Origin: Bradyrhizobium diazoefficiens
GTDB lineage: Bacteria; Pseudomonadota; Alphaproteobacteria; Rhizobiales; Xanthobacteraceae
NCBI RefSeq assembly: GCF_018129965.1
Contig: NZ_JAFCKW010000039.1
Coordinates: 1-41,279 of the forward strand
Length of the DNA stretch: 41,279 nucleotides
Reading direction: 5' to 3'
This document shows, in pieces, positions 8,483 through 16,649 of the stretch. The notes beneath the pieces were generated by a model. The model had not been told where the DNA came from. It was given only the letters and a program-made list of their open reading frames with translations, and searched no databases. The number at the start of each line of letters is the position of its first letter. The first letter of the stretch is position 1. A program made the translations under genes and the position numbers.

Positions 8483-9327
8483 GCCGCGCTCTCCTGCTCT
8501 GCCGTGCCCGACAGGCCGTGGCCGAGATAGGCCTCGATCACCTTGGGATCGCCGCGCACCACCTCGCCCCGGCCTTCGGCGATCTTCTTGCCCTCGTCCA
8601 TCACGATGACGCGGTCGGAGAGGCGCATCACCATTTCCAGCTTGTGCTCGATGAGAAGGATGGTCAGCCCTTCCGCCTTCAGTTCGGCGACAAGGCCCTG
8701 CATTTCCGTCGTTTCGGTCGGATTCATGCCGGCGGTCGGCTCGTCGAGCAGCAACAGGCGCGGCTTGAGCGCGAGCGCCCGCGCGATCTCGACGCGGCGG
8801 CGGTTGGCGTAGGAGAGGCTGTAGGCGGGCTGGTCGATCCGCGGCAGCAGCCGGTCGCCGAAGCGCGCGAGAATGACCTTTACCTCTTCCCGCAGGCGCT
8901 CCTCCTCGGCCCTCACACCGGCGGGACGCAGCAGCGCCAATCCCAGTTCCAGCAGCGGGCCGATCAACGGTACCGCCGGCTTCACCGCGCGCAGCCGCGT
9001 ATGCGCGCCGATCAGGACGTTGTCCATGACGCTGAGATTGCCGAAGACGCGGCCGAGCTGGAACGTGCGCGCGATACCTTCTGCGGCGAGCCGTTCCGGC
9101 GACAGGCCCGTGATGCCCTCGCCTTCGAAGCGGACCTCGCCCGCGTCGGGCCGATCGAGCCCGGTCACGAGATTGAACAGCGTCGTCTTGCCGGCGCCAT
9201 TCGGGCCGATGATGCTGACGAGTTCGCCCTTGGCGAGATCGAGATCGATGGCATTGACGGCGGTGAGGCCGCCGAAGCGGCGCGTCAGCCCGCGCAGGGA
9301 CAGCATCGTATTGCGCTGCTCCGCCAT
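8479..9327 (-). CDS. livG: Branched-chain amino acid type ABC transporter, ATPase LivG
   Basis: This 282-residue ATPase partners LivF. Walker A is GPNGAGKTT and Walker B is LLLLDEPTAGMNP. The signature reads LSYANRRRVEIARAL, the usual LivG departure from LSGGQ but with AN where GEQ/GQQ is more common. The region between Walker A and the signature includes the long insert typical of LivG. A GTG one codon earlier (9330) is possible. I prefer ATG at 9327 because it forms a TGATG junction with the end of the permease gene, a common coupled restart. Confidence 0.92.
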   Translation of the reverse strand: MAEQRNTMLSLRGLTRRFGGLTAVNAIDLDLAKGELVSIIGPNGAGKTTLFNLVTGLDRPDAGEVRFEGEGITGLSPERLAAEGIARTFQLGRVFGNLSVMDNVLIGAHTRLRAVKPAVPLIGPLLELGLALLRPAGVRAEEERLREEVKVILARFGDRLLPRIDQPAYSLSYANRRRVEIARALALKPRLLLLDEPTAGMNPTETTEMQGLVAELKAEGLTILLIEHKLEMVMRLSDRVIVMDEGKKIAEGRGEVVRGDPKVIEAYLGHGLSGTAEQESAA

Positions 9328-11150
9328 CACATCGTCCCCAGCAGGCCCTGCGGCCTGAACCGCACCAGCAGCAGCAACACGATGCCGTAGATCAGGATGC
9401 GGTACTCCGCCGCGATCCGGAACACTTCCGGCAGGCCGACCAGCGCCACCGATCCGACGATGGCACCGACGACATTGCCGAGACCGCCGAGGATCACGAC
9501 GGTCAGCGCCAGGATCGATTGCTGCGTGTTGAAGGTCTCGTGGTTGATGTAGGAATACAGATGCGCGGCGATGCCGCCGCTGACGCCGGCCGCGAACCCG
9601 CCGAAGATGAAGGCCAGCGCTTTGTAGCGGTTCAGGCTGAGGCCATAGGCGCGCGCGGCGATGTCGTCGTCGCGAATGGCGCGAAAGCTGCGGCCGAGAT
9701 GCGAGCCGAGCAGACGTCCCTGCAGCAGCGCCAGCACCACCATCACACCGAAGCTGAACCAGTAGATCGAAGTCGGACTGATCAGCTCATGGCCGAACAG
9801 CGACAGCGGCGGGATCCCGGAGATGCCGATCGGGCCGCGGGTGACGCTCTCCCAGTTCAGGATCACCAGCGACACGATCTCGCCGATGGCGAGCGTCGCG
9901 ATCGACACGTAATGTCCGCGCAGGCGGAACGACGGCGAGATCAGCAGCGTGCCGAGCGCGGCGCTCATCAGGCCGGCGCCGATGACGGCAAGGCCGACCG
10001 GGACGGCAAAGGTGAGTGACAGCAGCGCAGACGTATAGGCACCGATCGCGAGCAGCGCGGCATGTCCGAGCGAGACCTGCCCGATCGTGCCCGCCACCAG
10101 CGTCAGGCTGAGCGCGAGCATGCCGAGCAGCCAGGCATTGATCAGGGTCTGGAGCACGTAGAAGGACACCGGCAAGAGGGGCAGGATCGCAAAGGCAGCA
10201 GCAGCGGCCAGCAGCGCCCAGCGCGGAATCCGCACAGGGCGGCTCGGCGCGATGAAGGTGCCGGTCAGCGGCTCGGGCGGCGCCTGCCTTGCGCTGGCGA
10301 ACAATCCGTTCGGGCGCAGCACGAGAACGAGAACAAGCAGCAGGAACGCGAACAAATTGCGATAGCTGGTGCCGAACACGGCAACGCCGTAGCTCTCCAC
10401 CAGTCCCAGCAGCAGGCTGCCGATCACCGCGCCGGGCACGTTGCCGGCGCCGCCAACCACTTCGGCGACGACGCCCTTGAGCGTCGCCTGCAGGCTCATC
10501 GCAGTATCGATCTGGTTGTAGTACATGCCGACCAAGAGGCCGGAGACGCCGCCGAGCGCCGCGGCAATGCCGAAAACGGCCTGATTGACGCGGTTGACGT
10601 CGACGCCCATCTGCATCGCGGCATCGCGGTCCTGCGCGGTGGCGCGCACGGCCCAGCCGAGCTTGCTGTAGCGCAGGAACACGAACAGCAGCAGCGCGCT
10701 GGTAAGGCCGACACCGGCGATGAGCAGATCAAGCGGACCGATCGTGCCGCCGCCAATCTGGAAGCGCACGTCCGGCAACTGGCTCGGCAATGCGCGCGGA
10801 TTCGGCGAGAAGGTCAGCATCACGAGCTGATCGAGCACGAAGCTGATGCCGATGGTCGCCAGCAGCGGCGCGATGCGCACCGAGTTCTGCAGCGGACGCA
10901 GCCCGAAGCGCTCGATGACCAGCCCGACGATCGCGGAGGTCACGGCGACCAGGATGATGGTGAGCGGCAGCGGCGTGTGCAGCTGCACCACCGCGACCCA
11001 GCCGATATAGGCGCCGACGAGATAGATCGAGCCTTGCGCGAAGTTGATCAGCCGGCTGACGCCGAAGATCAGCGCGAGCCCGACCGCCACGAGGGCGTAG
11101 ACATTCCCGACGATCAGCCCGTTGATCGTGTAGTCGAGCCAGGAAGACAC
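9327..11150 (-). CDS. Fused LivH-LivM permease of a Liv-type ABC transporter
   Basis: One 607-residue protein carries both inner-membrane permeases. Residues 1-285 match LivH (YTINGLIVGNVYALVAVGLALIF at the start, GGAGNVPGAVIGSLLLG near its end). Residues about 315-607 match LivM (LVAGTIGQVSLGHAALLAIGA, later GGLGNVVGAIVGSVAL). A short Pro-rich linker (about 287-310) joins them. Normally these are two genes of about 290 and 330-400 residues. The start is GTG, with GGGA upstream. The gene lies 53 nt after the binding-protein gene and directly before livG. The fusion is read straight from one uninterrupted frame. Confidence 0.9.
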   Translation of the reverse strand: MSSWLDYTINGLIVGNVYALVAVGLALIFGVSRLINFAQGSIYLVGAYIGWVAVVQLHTPLPLTIILVAVTSAIVGLVIERFGLRPLQNSVRIAPLLATIGISFVLDQLVMLTFSPNPRALPSQLPDVRFQIGGGTIGPLDLLIAGVGLTSALLLFVFLRYSKLGWAVRATAQDRDAAMQMGVDVNRVNQAVFGIAAALGGVSGLLVGMYYNQIDTAMSLQATLKGVVAEVVGGAGNVPGAVIGSLLLGLVESYGVAVFGTSYRNLFAFLLLVLVLVLRPNGLFASARQAPPEPLTGTFIAPSRPVRIPRWALLAAAAAFAILPLLPVSFYVLQTLINAWLLGMLALSLTLVAGTIGQVSLGHAALLAIGAYTSALLSLTFAVPVGLAVIGAGLMSAALGTLLISPSFRLRGHYVSIATLAIGEIVSLVILNWESVTRGPIGISGIPPLSLFGHELISPTSIYWFSFGVMVVLALLQGRLLGSHLGRSFRAIRDDDIAARAYGLSLNRYKALAFIFGGFAAGVSGGIAAHLYSYINHETFNTQQSILALTVVILGGLGNVVGAIVGSVALVGLPEVFRIAAEYRILIYGIVLLLLVRFRPQGLLGTM

Positions 11151-11203
11151 GCGATGATCCCGATGAGAGAAAGCGGCCGGAGCTTCCCGCTCCGGCCATC
11201 ATG

Positions 11204-12361
11204 TCAGGTCGGCTTGCCGTCCCACAGCGCGAACTGGCCCTTGCGCACGACCAGTTCGGCGTTCATGGCGCCCTTGACGCGGCGGCTCTCGACGTCGAAC
11301 GTCGCCGTCCCGAAGATCACGCTCGAGACGTCCTTCACTTTGGCGAAGGCATCGCGGATGGCGCGACGATCGGTGCCGCCGATCTTCACCACGGCGGCCG
11401 CCATGTTCATCGCATCGTAGGCATAGGCGTTGAAGGCGTCGGGCTCCAGCCCGGCGTATTTCTTCTTGAAGCCCGCAATGAACTTCTGCACCTCGGGCCG
11501 CGGATCTTCCGGGAAGTAGCGCGTGCCGACATGGACGTCCTCGACGGCGTCGCCGCCGAGCTCCAGGAATTTCGGCGAGTAGACCGAGCTTGCGGCACAG
11601 ATCACCTGCTTCAGGCCGACCTGGCGGGCCTGCCGCGCGATCAGCGCGCCGTCGGAATAATAGGAGATCAGGACAAGCCCGTCCGGATTGGAGTCGCGGA
11701 CGCGGACCAGTGTCGAGCGGAAGTCCCGTTCCTCCGCGATATAGCCTTCGGTGACGGCGATCTCGGCGCCATATTCCTTCGCCGCGTTGATGAAATAGTC
11801 GCGGCTGGTGCGGCCCCAATCGGTGTTGAGATGCAGCACCGCCAGCTTCTTCAGGCCGAGGCGCTTGACGGCATAGGACGCCAGTAGCGGCTGCTCGTCG
11901 GCCTGGCTGACCGACGTGCTCCACATGAAGTCGCCGCCCTTGGTGAAATCGGGATGCGAATTGGTGAAGCCAAACTGCACCAGCCCGGCGCGCTGATAGA
12001 TCGGAGAGGCCGCCATCGAGGCCGGGCTCGAGAAGTCGCCGAGCTCCATGACGATGCGGGGATCGGAAACGAATTTCTGCGCGATCGCCACCGACTGGCG
12101 CGGGTCGCTCTGGCTATCCTCGAAATGGTAGGCGAGCTTGCGGCCGTTGATGCCGCCGGCGGCGAGAATCTCGTCAAGCGCGAGATCGAAGCCCTGCTTC
12201 CATTGGGTGCCGTATTGCGCGTTCGGCCCCGTCAGCGGGCCGCTGACGCCGAGCAGTATCGGCTCGGAGGTGTCCGCAACGGCACCGCGCGAGATGGCTG
12301 CTCCCGCCATCATGGCGGCAAGCGAACCCCTGACCAGGGTGCGACGATCGATGTTGCTCAT
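11204..12361 (-). CDS. Liv-type ABC transporter substrate-binding protein
   Basis: This 385-residue periplasmic binding protein belongs to the Peripla_BP_6 / LivJ group. The start MSNIDRRTLVRGSLAAMMAG gives a signal peptide with an Arg-Arg pair before the hydrophobic stretch, so Tat export is possible. Cleavage would fall near AVA/DTSEP. The mature part opens with PILLGVSGPLTGPNAQYG, the usual first strand and ligand loop, and later has DWGRTSRDYF and FNAYAYDAM, both typical of the family. The frame extends 45 nt further upstream; I chose 12361 because GGAG precedes it and the signal peptide begins there. It feeds the LivHM/G/F genes downstream. Confidence 0.9.
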   Translation of the reverse strand: MSNIDRRTLVRGSLAAMMAGAAISRGAVADTSEPILLGVSGPLTGPNAQYGTQWKQGFDLALDEILAAGGINGRKLAYHFEDSQSDPRQSVAIAQKFVSDPRIVMELGDFSSPASMAASPIYQRAGLVQFGFTNSHPDFTKGGDFMWSTSVSQADEQPLLASYAVKRLGLKKLAVLHLNTDWGRTSRDYFINAAKEYGAEIAVTEGYIAEERDFRSTLVRVRDSNPDGLVLISYYSDGALIARQARQVGLKQVICAASSVYSPKFLELGGDAVEDVHVGTRYFPEDPRPEVQKFIAGFKKKYAGLEPDAFNAYAYDAMNMAAAVVKIGGTDRRAIRDAFAKVKDVSSVIFGTATFDVESRRVKGAMNAELVVRKGQFALWDGKPT

Positions 12362-12421
12362 GCTCGGCTCCATCCATTCAATGTTGAAACAAGCAGCAAT
12401 TTCCATGCCGCCCAGGTTTGC

Positions 12422-13006
12422 TCATTTCGAGGGCTCGCCGAGCGACAGCATCAGCCGGTTCGCCCAGTTGAAGAACGAGGCGCCGTTGATGACATCGACG
12501 ATCTCGGCATCGTCGAGGCCGGCGCTGCGCAGCTCTGCGATATTCTCGGGACCGAACGCGATCGGCGTTGCCGCCAGCGCCACCGACGCCTTGACGACGG
12601 CGTTCCAGCGTTCGCCGAGATCGACGCGGACGCCCTCGTCGAGCAGGCGCTGCACGTCGTCGCGGCGCCTGGAGTAGGTGCTGGCGAAGCGCGCATGCAC
12701 GGAGGCGCAATAGATGCAACCATTGTAGCGCGAGGTCGCGGCGGCCGCGAGCTCGCGCTCGGCGCGCGGCAGGCCGTCGGCAACATTGTAGAAGATGTCC
12801 TTGTCGGTCTTGGTGCGGGCTTCCAGCACCTCGGGATCGCGCACCAGCAGCCGGAAATATTCCGACTTGGCGCGGGAGCGATCAACCAGCCCCGCGAAAT
12901 GCCGCTCGGTCAGTTCGGACTCCGGCAGCGGGTCGATCCAGGATACCCAGCCGAGTTCGTCCTGGGTGAAGACGACGGGCGGATTGACTGTGTTCGCAGC
13001 GCTCAT
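12422..13006 (-). CDS. AhpD/CMD-domain protein, Avi_7169-like, with CxxC active site
   Basis: This 194-residue protein is of the alkylhydroperoxidase/carboxymuconolactone decarboxylase fold. The AhpD-type active-site motif CIYCASVH is intact (C97, C100, H104), so peroxidase or thiol-disulfide chemistry is possible. The overall sequence recalls the family named Avi_7169, which is usually found with a Cys-free sister (next gene) and a luciferase-like monooxygenase (the gene after), all present here in that neighbourhood. A clear AAGGAGG site precedes the start. It lies 12 nt after its sister gene and about 60 nt before the binding-protein gene, suggesting one transcript. Confidence 0.75.
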   Translation of the reverse strand: MSAANTVNPPVVFTQDELGWVSWIDPLPESELTERHFAGLVDRSRAKSEYFRLLVRDPEVLEARTKTDKDIFYNVADGLPRAERELAAAATSRYNGCIYCASVHARFASTYSRRRDDVQRLLDEGVRVDLGERWNAVVKASVALAATPIAFGPENIAELRSAGLDDAEIVDVINGASFFNWANRLMLSLGEPSK

Positions 13007-13018
13007 GATGCAGCCTCC

Positions 13019-13633
13019 TTACGCGGCGTTCGCCGTGCCGAGCGAGGCACCGAGCACGCGCAGGCCAGTGACGACGCGCACCTGGAACGACAGGAACGCG
13101 ACGAGCTGAGAGAATGTCACGATGCCGGTGTTCGACCAGCCGGCGGCCAGCAGCGCCTTCATGTCGGCGGCGGCCGCATCGCGCGGGCGGAACACGAGCA
13201 AGTGCGCATGGTCCAGCGCCGCGGCGAGGCGCACGCCGACAACTGGCTTGCGCTCCGCACTGACGCGGTAGATCAGTCCGGCCTTGTCCTCCGCCGACAA
13301 CGGGCCGGCCGGATATGCGCCGTAGGGGCCCGATGTCTTGCCGCGCGCGATCTCGCCTGTGATCGCCTCGAGCAGGACCGCTCCGTCCGCCGTCGCGGCG
13401 AGTTTCTCGCGATAGAAGGTCGCTACTGGCGACTCGCCGTGGAGGCCGGTCACGAAGGCTGCAACGGCGGCGCGCTCAACGAGCGAGAAATCACCGGTGT
13501 CGATCGGCTCGAACAGCGACAGATAGCTCTTCTGCGCGTTCTCGCGAGCCTGTACGCGCTTGGCGCGGATAGCGTCGAGAGCCGAGCCCGGCTCGATCCC
13601 GGCGAGCGTGTCGATGATATCCTTCGTACTCAT
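13019..13633 (-). CDS. CMD-domain protein, Avi_7170-like, without cysteines
   Basis: This 204-residue protein is related in layout to the preceding AhpD-like family but has no cysteine at all. It therefore cannot use the CxxC chemistry and may be a structural partner. The middle (AAVAAFVTGLHGESPVATFY) and the C-terminal helix pair match the pattern of the Avi_7170 group as I remember it. The frame is open further upstream, to 13780. I chose ATG at 13633 because the fold begins there with MSTKDIIDTLAGIEPGSALD. It follows the monooxygenase gene by about 37 nt. Confidence 0.7.
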   Translation of the reverse strand: MSTKDIIDTLAGIEPGSALDAIRAKRVQARENAQKSYLSLFEPIDTGDFSLVERAAVAAFVTGLHGESPVATFYREKLAATADGAVLLEAITGEIARGKTSGPYGAYPAGPLSAEDKAGLIYRVSAERKPVVGVRLAAALDHAHLLVFRPRDAAAADMKALLAAGWSNTGIVTFSQLVAFLSFQVRVVTGLRVLGASLGTANAA

Positions 13634-13670
13634 CCTTGAGCCTCGTGTAACGCGATCACATTCATGTCGG

Positions 13671-14708
13671 CTAGCCGGCCAGGGCGATGTCGGCGGCAGC
13701 CGTCCGGGTCCAGCCCAGCGCGGGCGCGACCTTCTCCGCGACCAGCTCGATCGAGCGCAGGATGTGGGGGTGCGGCGCATCGACCGAGTGCACCTGGAAG
13801 ACCAGATCGGTCACGCGCTCCAGCGTCGCGTCGGCGCGGAGCGAAGCGATGACGTGGTCGGCGTCGCCGACATGGGTGTCGAACGCCGTGATCAGTTCCT
13901 GCAGACTATCGCCCGGGGGCAGGTGACCGCCTTTCATGAATTGCGGCAATGCGCGCCGCAGCCCGATATCCGCGAGCCGCATCGCCTCGGCATGGTCGAC
14001 GGCGACGAAGACGCTGCGCGAGGCCATGATGCGCGGCTCGCATCCCGGCGGCAACGCTGCGAGATAGGCATCGATCACCGGATTCTGGATCTCCGCGAGC
14101 GTGGCCTTCGGCGCTTCCCTGGTCCGAGGCTGGGTACGCGACAGCAGGAGGCCGTCGCCGGCCTTGCCGGCCCGCGCGCCGCCGGCGACCGAGAATGTCG
14201 CTTGCCAGATGCGCTTGTCCAATTGGGGCCGCTGCGGATAGAGCGTATCGCCGCCGGCAAGCGGTTTGCCGACCAGCGCCGTGCGGACCACGTCCAGATT
14301 GCGCGCGAAGATCTCGTTGCGCTGGGCACCGTCAAGGCCGAAAGCGGCAAAGGCCGACGGATTGCCGCCGGTGCCGACGCCAAGCTCGAAGCGCCCGCCG
14401 CAGAGCAGATCGAGCACCGCGGCGTCTTCCGCCACCCTCACCGCGTTCTCCAGCGGCAAGGTGACGATGCCGGTGCCGAGACGGATGCGCGAGGTCCGCG
14501 CTGCGACGTAGCCCAGGAACGTGAAGGGCGACGGCAATCCGCCCTCACGCTCGTGGAAATGATGCTGTGCGATCCACGCGGAATCGAGACCCGCCTGTTC
14601 GGCGCGCACGATCTGCTCGGCCGCGAAACGATACCGCTCGGCGGGCGGCGCGTCGTCGAGAAGCCGCGTGAAGAACCCCAGTCGTCTCAGGTTTGCTAAG
14701 CGTTTCAT
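13671..14708 (-). CDS. Luciferase-like FMN-dependent monooxygenase, KPN_01858-like
   Basis: This 345-residue protein has the bacterial-luciferase TIM-barrel pattern: an N-terminal LGFFTRLLDD, then EQAGLDSAWIAQHHFHE, then RIRLGTGIVTLPLENAVRVAED, and a GGRFELGVGTGG phosphate/flavin loop. Such enzymes use reduced FMN and O2, usually to oxidise or desulfurise a small organic substrate. No flavin reductase gene is near. The frame continues about 100 nt upstream; ATG at 14708 has AGGGG before it and fits the barrel start. It is the first gene of the block with the two CMD proteins and the Liv transporter, which suggests uptake and oxidation of one compound. The substrate is unknown. Confidence 0.78.
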   Translation of the reverse strand: MKRLANLRRLGFFTRLLDDAPPAERYRFAAEQIVRAEQAGLDSAWIAQHHFHEREGGLPSPFTFLGYVAARTSRIRLGTGIVTLPLENAVRVAEDAAVLDLLCGGRFELGVGTGGNPSAFAAFGLDGAQRNEIFARNLDVVRTALVGKPLAGGDTLYPQRPQLDKRIWQATFSVAGGARAGKAGDGLLLSRTQPRTREAPKATLAEIQNPVIDAYLAALPPGCEPRIMASRSVFVAVDHAEAMRLADIGLRRALPQFMKGGHLPPGDSLQELITAFDTHVGDADHVIASLRADATLERVTDLVFQVHSVDAPHPHILRSIELVAEKVAPALGWTRTAAADIALAG

Positions 14709-14838
14709 ACGACCCCTGCAGGGCGAGAATGGCCACGGCCCCGATGATGTCGGTTGCCGCGGCCCGAGACAAGCGGCAATGCGCAAGGCTGCGCGCCGGA
14801 ATCGCACCCCTGGCGCCCGAGCCAGCCGGGCAGATTGC

Positions 14839-15621
14839 CTACCAACTCGGCAGCACCGCGCCCTTGAACTTGGTCAGGACGAACTCCTTGACCTCAGGTG
14901 TGTGATAGCTGTCGACGAGGATCTTGACCCACGGCTTGTCCTTGTCGGCGGTGCGAACGGCGATCAGGTTGACGTAAGGGCCCTTCGGGTCCTCGCGCAG
15001 GATCGGATCCTTGACCGGGTCGAGCCCGGCCTGGGTTGCATAATTGGTGTTGATCGCGGCAGCATCGACGTCGTCGAGCGCGCGCGGCGCCTGCGCTGCA
15101 TCGACTTCAATGAACTTCAGCTTCTTCGGGTTTTCGGTGATTTCGAGCACCGTCGGCTTGAAGCCGACGCCGTCTTTCAGCTTGATCACGCCCTTGTCGC
15201 GCAGCAACAGCAGCACGCGCCCGCCATTGGTCGGATCGTTCGGGATCGAGACCTTGCCGCCCTCGGGGATGTCGGCAAAGGCCTTGTGCTTCTTCGAATA
15301 GACGCCGATCGGGAAGTTCACGGTCAGGCCGACGGATTCGATCTTGTAGCCGCGATCGGCCTTCTGGTTATCGAGGTATGGCTGGTTCTGGAACGAATTG
15401 GCCTGGATCTCGCCGGCGTCGAGCGCGGCGTTGGGCACGACGTAATCGGAGAACTCGATCAGCTGGATATCGAGGCCCTGCTTGGCCGCGATCGGCTTCA
15501 CGGCTTCCAGGATCTGCGCATGCGGACCCGGTGTCACGCCGATCTTGATGGTCTCGGCCGAGGCTGTGGCCGACCAGACGGCGAGCACGGATGCGAGGAT
15601 CAGGGCGGGGCGAAACGACAT
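14839..15621 (-). CDS. metQ: MetQ/NlpA-type substrate-binding protein
   Basis: The 260-residue periplasmic binding protein of the methionine ABC-uptake family has a core reading TIKIGVTPGPHAQILEAV, then DYVVPNAALDAGEIQANSFQ and IPNDPTNGGRVLLLL. These are strong MetQ signatures. The signal peptide ends ATASA/ETIK without the lipobox cysteine normal for NlpA lipoproteins, so this one is probably soluble. Two ATGs are close together (15633 and 15621). I chose 15621 because GGAG sits 7 nt before it. No MetN or MetI gene is present in the window. It may use a transporter encoded elsewhere, or a sulfonate or other sulfur source, given the monooxygenase next door. Confidence 0.85.
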   Translation of the reverse strand: MSFRPALILASVLAVWSATASAETIKIGVTPGPHAQILEAVKPIAAKQGLDIQLIEFSDYVVPNAALDAGEIQANSFQNQPYLDNQKADRGYKIESVGLTVNFPIGVYSKKHKAFADIPEGGKVSIPNDPTNGGRVLLLLRDKGVIKLKDGVGFKPTVLEITENPKKLKFIEVDAAQAPRALDDVDAAAINTNYATQAGLDPVKDPILREDPKGPYVNLIAVRTADKDKPWVKILVDSYHTPEVKEFVLTKFKGAVLPSW

Positions 15622-15857
15622 CTTGGTCTCCATAGGTCTGCAGCAACGATTGGAACCGTATTCGCGTCTCCGCCGCGCGAAATCAATGAAATGGAAATCC
15701 ATATTGGCCGCCCGAGGCGAGCGACACCTTCTCCATTCAGCCCCCAACATGAAACGAATTCGTGGCGGTAAAGACGCATTCTGCAAGCGTGAGGCGCATC
15801 ACGGCAACACGTCATCCGGCGCGCGAGATTGACGGCCTGTCCAGCCCGGAACGAGCC

Positions 15858-16244
15858 ATGACCGCCGTCGCCGCACCGAACCTCACAGGTTGCAACCGCC
15901 TCGAATGTTTTGCGCTCTATGCGCTGCTCCAGGGGATTCCGTTCTACGCCGGCGTCGGCCTGATGATGAAGCTGATCGACGCGTCGGAGTTCGCAGGCGA
16001 GCCCGGCGGCGCCGCGATCTTCATCGCGGCAGCATCAACTCTCCACGCGCTGGTCAATCCGTGGCTCGGGCCGAGGTTTCCACATTTCTTCAGGCATAGC
16101 TTTGAGCCGCTGTTCGCGGACCCGGCGCTGTCCTTCTCCGAGAAGGTCTCGCGCTGGCTGGCGCAGCCGAAGACGGCGCTGCAATTGCTGACCAACGCGC
16201 TGCTGCTCTCGGTGCTGGCGGTCGGCGTTGTGAGCATCCCGTGA
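15858..16244 (+). CDS. Small membrane protein of unknown function
   Basis: The product has 128 residues with about three hydrophobic segments: around residues 20-38 (LLQGIPFYAGVGLMMKL), 46-63, and 108-126 at the C-terminus (LLTNALLLSVLAVGVVSI). It is rich in aromatic and Leu residues between them. I do not recognise a family. The start at 15858 is weakly supported by GGAACGAG upstream; the frame extends to 15762. It is divergent from metQ. Confidence 0.5.
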   Translation: MTAVAAPNLTGCNRLECFALYALLQGIPFYAGVGLMMKLIDASEFAGEPGGAAIFIAAASTLHALVNPWLGPRFPHFFRHSFEPLFADPALSFSEKVSRWLAQPKTALQLLTNALLLSVLAVGVVSIP

Positions 16245-16409
16245 TACCTGCCTGCCCGGAGCGCCTGGGTCTCTGCTCATCGTGGCAATTTCCCGGCTGC
16301 TGCAATGAAACTCCGGACGGAGCAACATCGCGAAACTTGAAGCCTTTGTGCGTGGCGGGTTAGCCTCCTGGCGCGGCCTTAGAACTTCCCCAAGTTCACC
16401 GAGTTCGCA

Positions 16410-16446
16410 CTGGACCGCCGCTCGACCATTTCGGGCGGCGGTCCAG
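16410..16446. repeat. Perfect 12-bp inverted repeat (hairpin)
   Basis: CTGGACCGCCGC (16410-16421) is exactly complementary to GCGGCGGTCCAG (16435-16446), with a 13-nt loop. No T-run follows on either strand, so it is a poor intrinsic terminator; a protein-binding or REP-like element is possible. It lies in the roughly 400-bp gap between two plus-strand genes (16245-16649), where I see nothing else. Confidence 0.6.
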
Positions 16447-16649
16447 CCGCCGCTTTGCTGTGCAAGGCTGGTTCCGTATCCTGCCGGACCGTCGCCCTTC
16501 GAGGCTTGCCCTGCGGCGTTCTACCGCAAGCGCTCCCTTCAAACCCGACAACCTCGTCTTTGACTCCACGCCGTCGAACGTCTTGAATCAGCGTGCACGC
16601 TAATTGCATGCCGGTGATGACTTTTCTTCGAGAAAGTGGAGGTCATCCG

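Noticed and set aside
15622..15857. A SAM or other riboswitch ahead of metQ
   Set aside because: No stem-loop set or conserved core resembling SAM-I or SAM-II could be found in the short leader.
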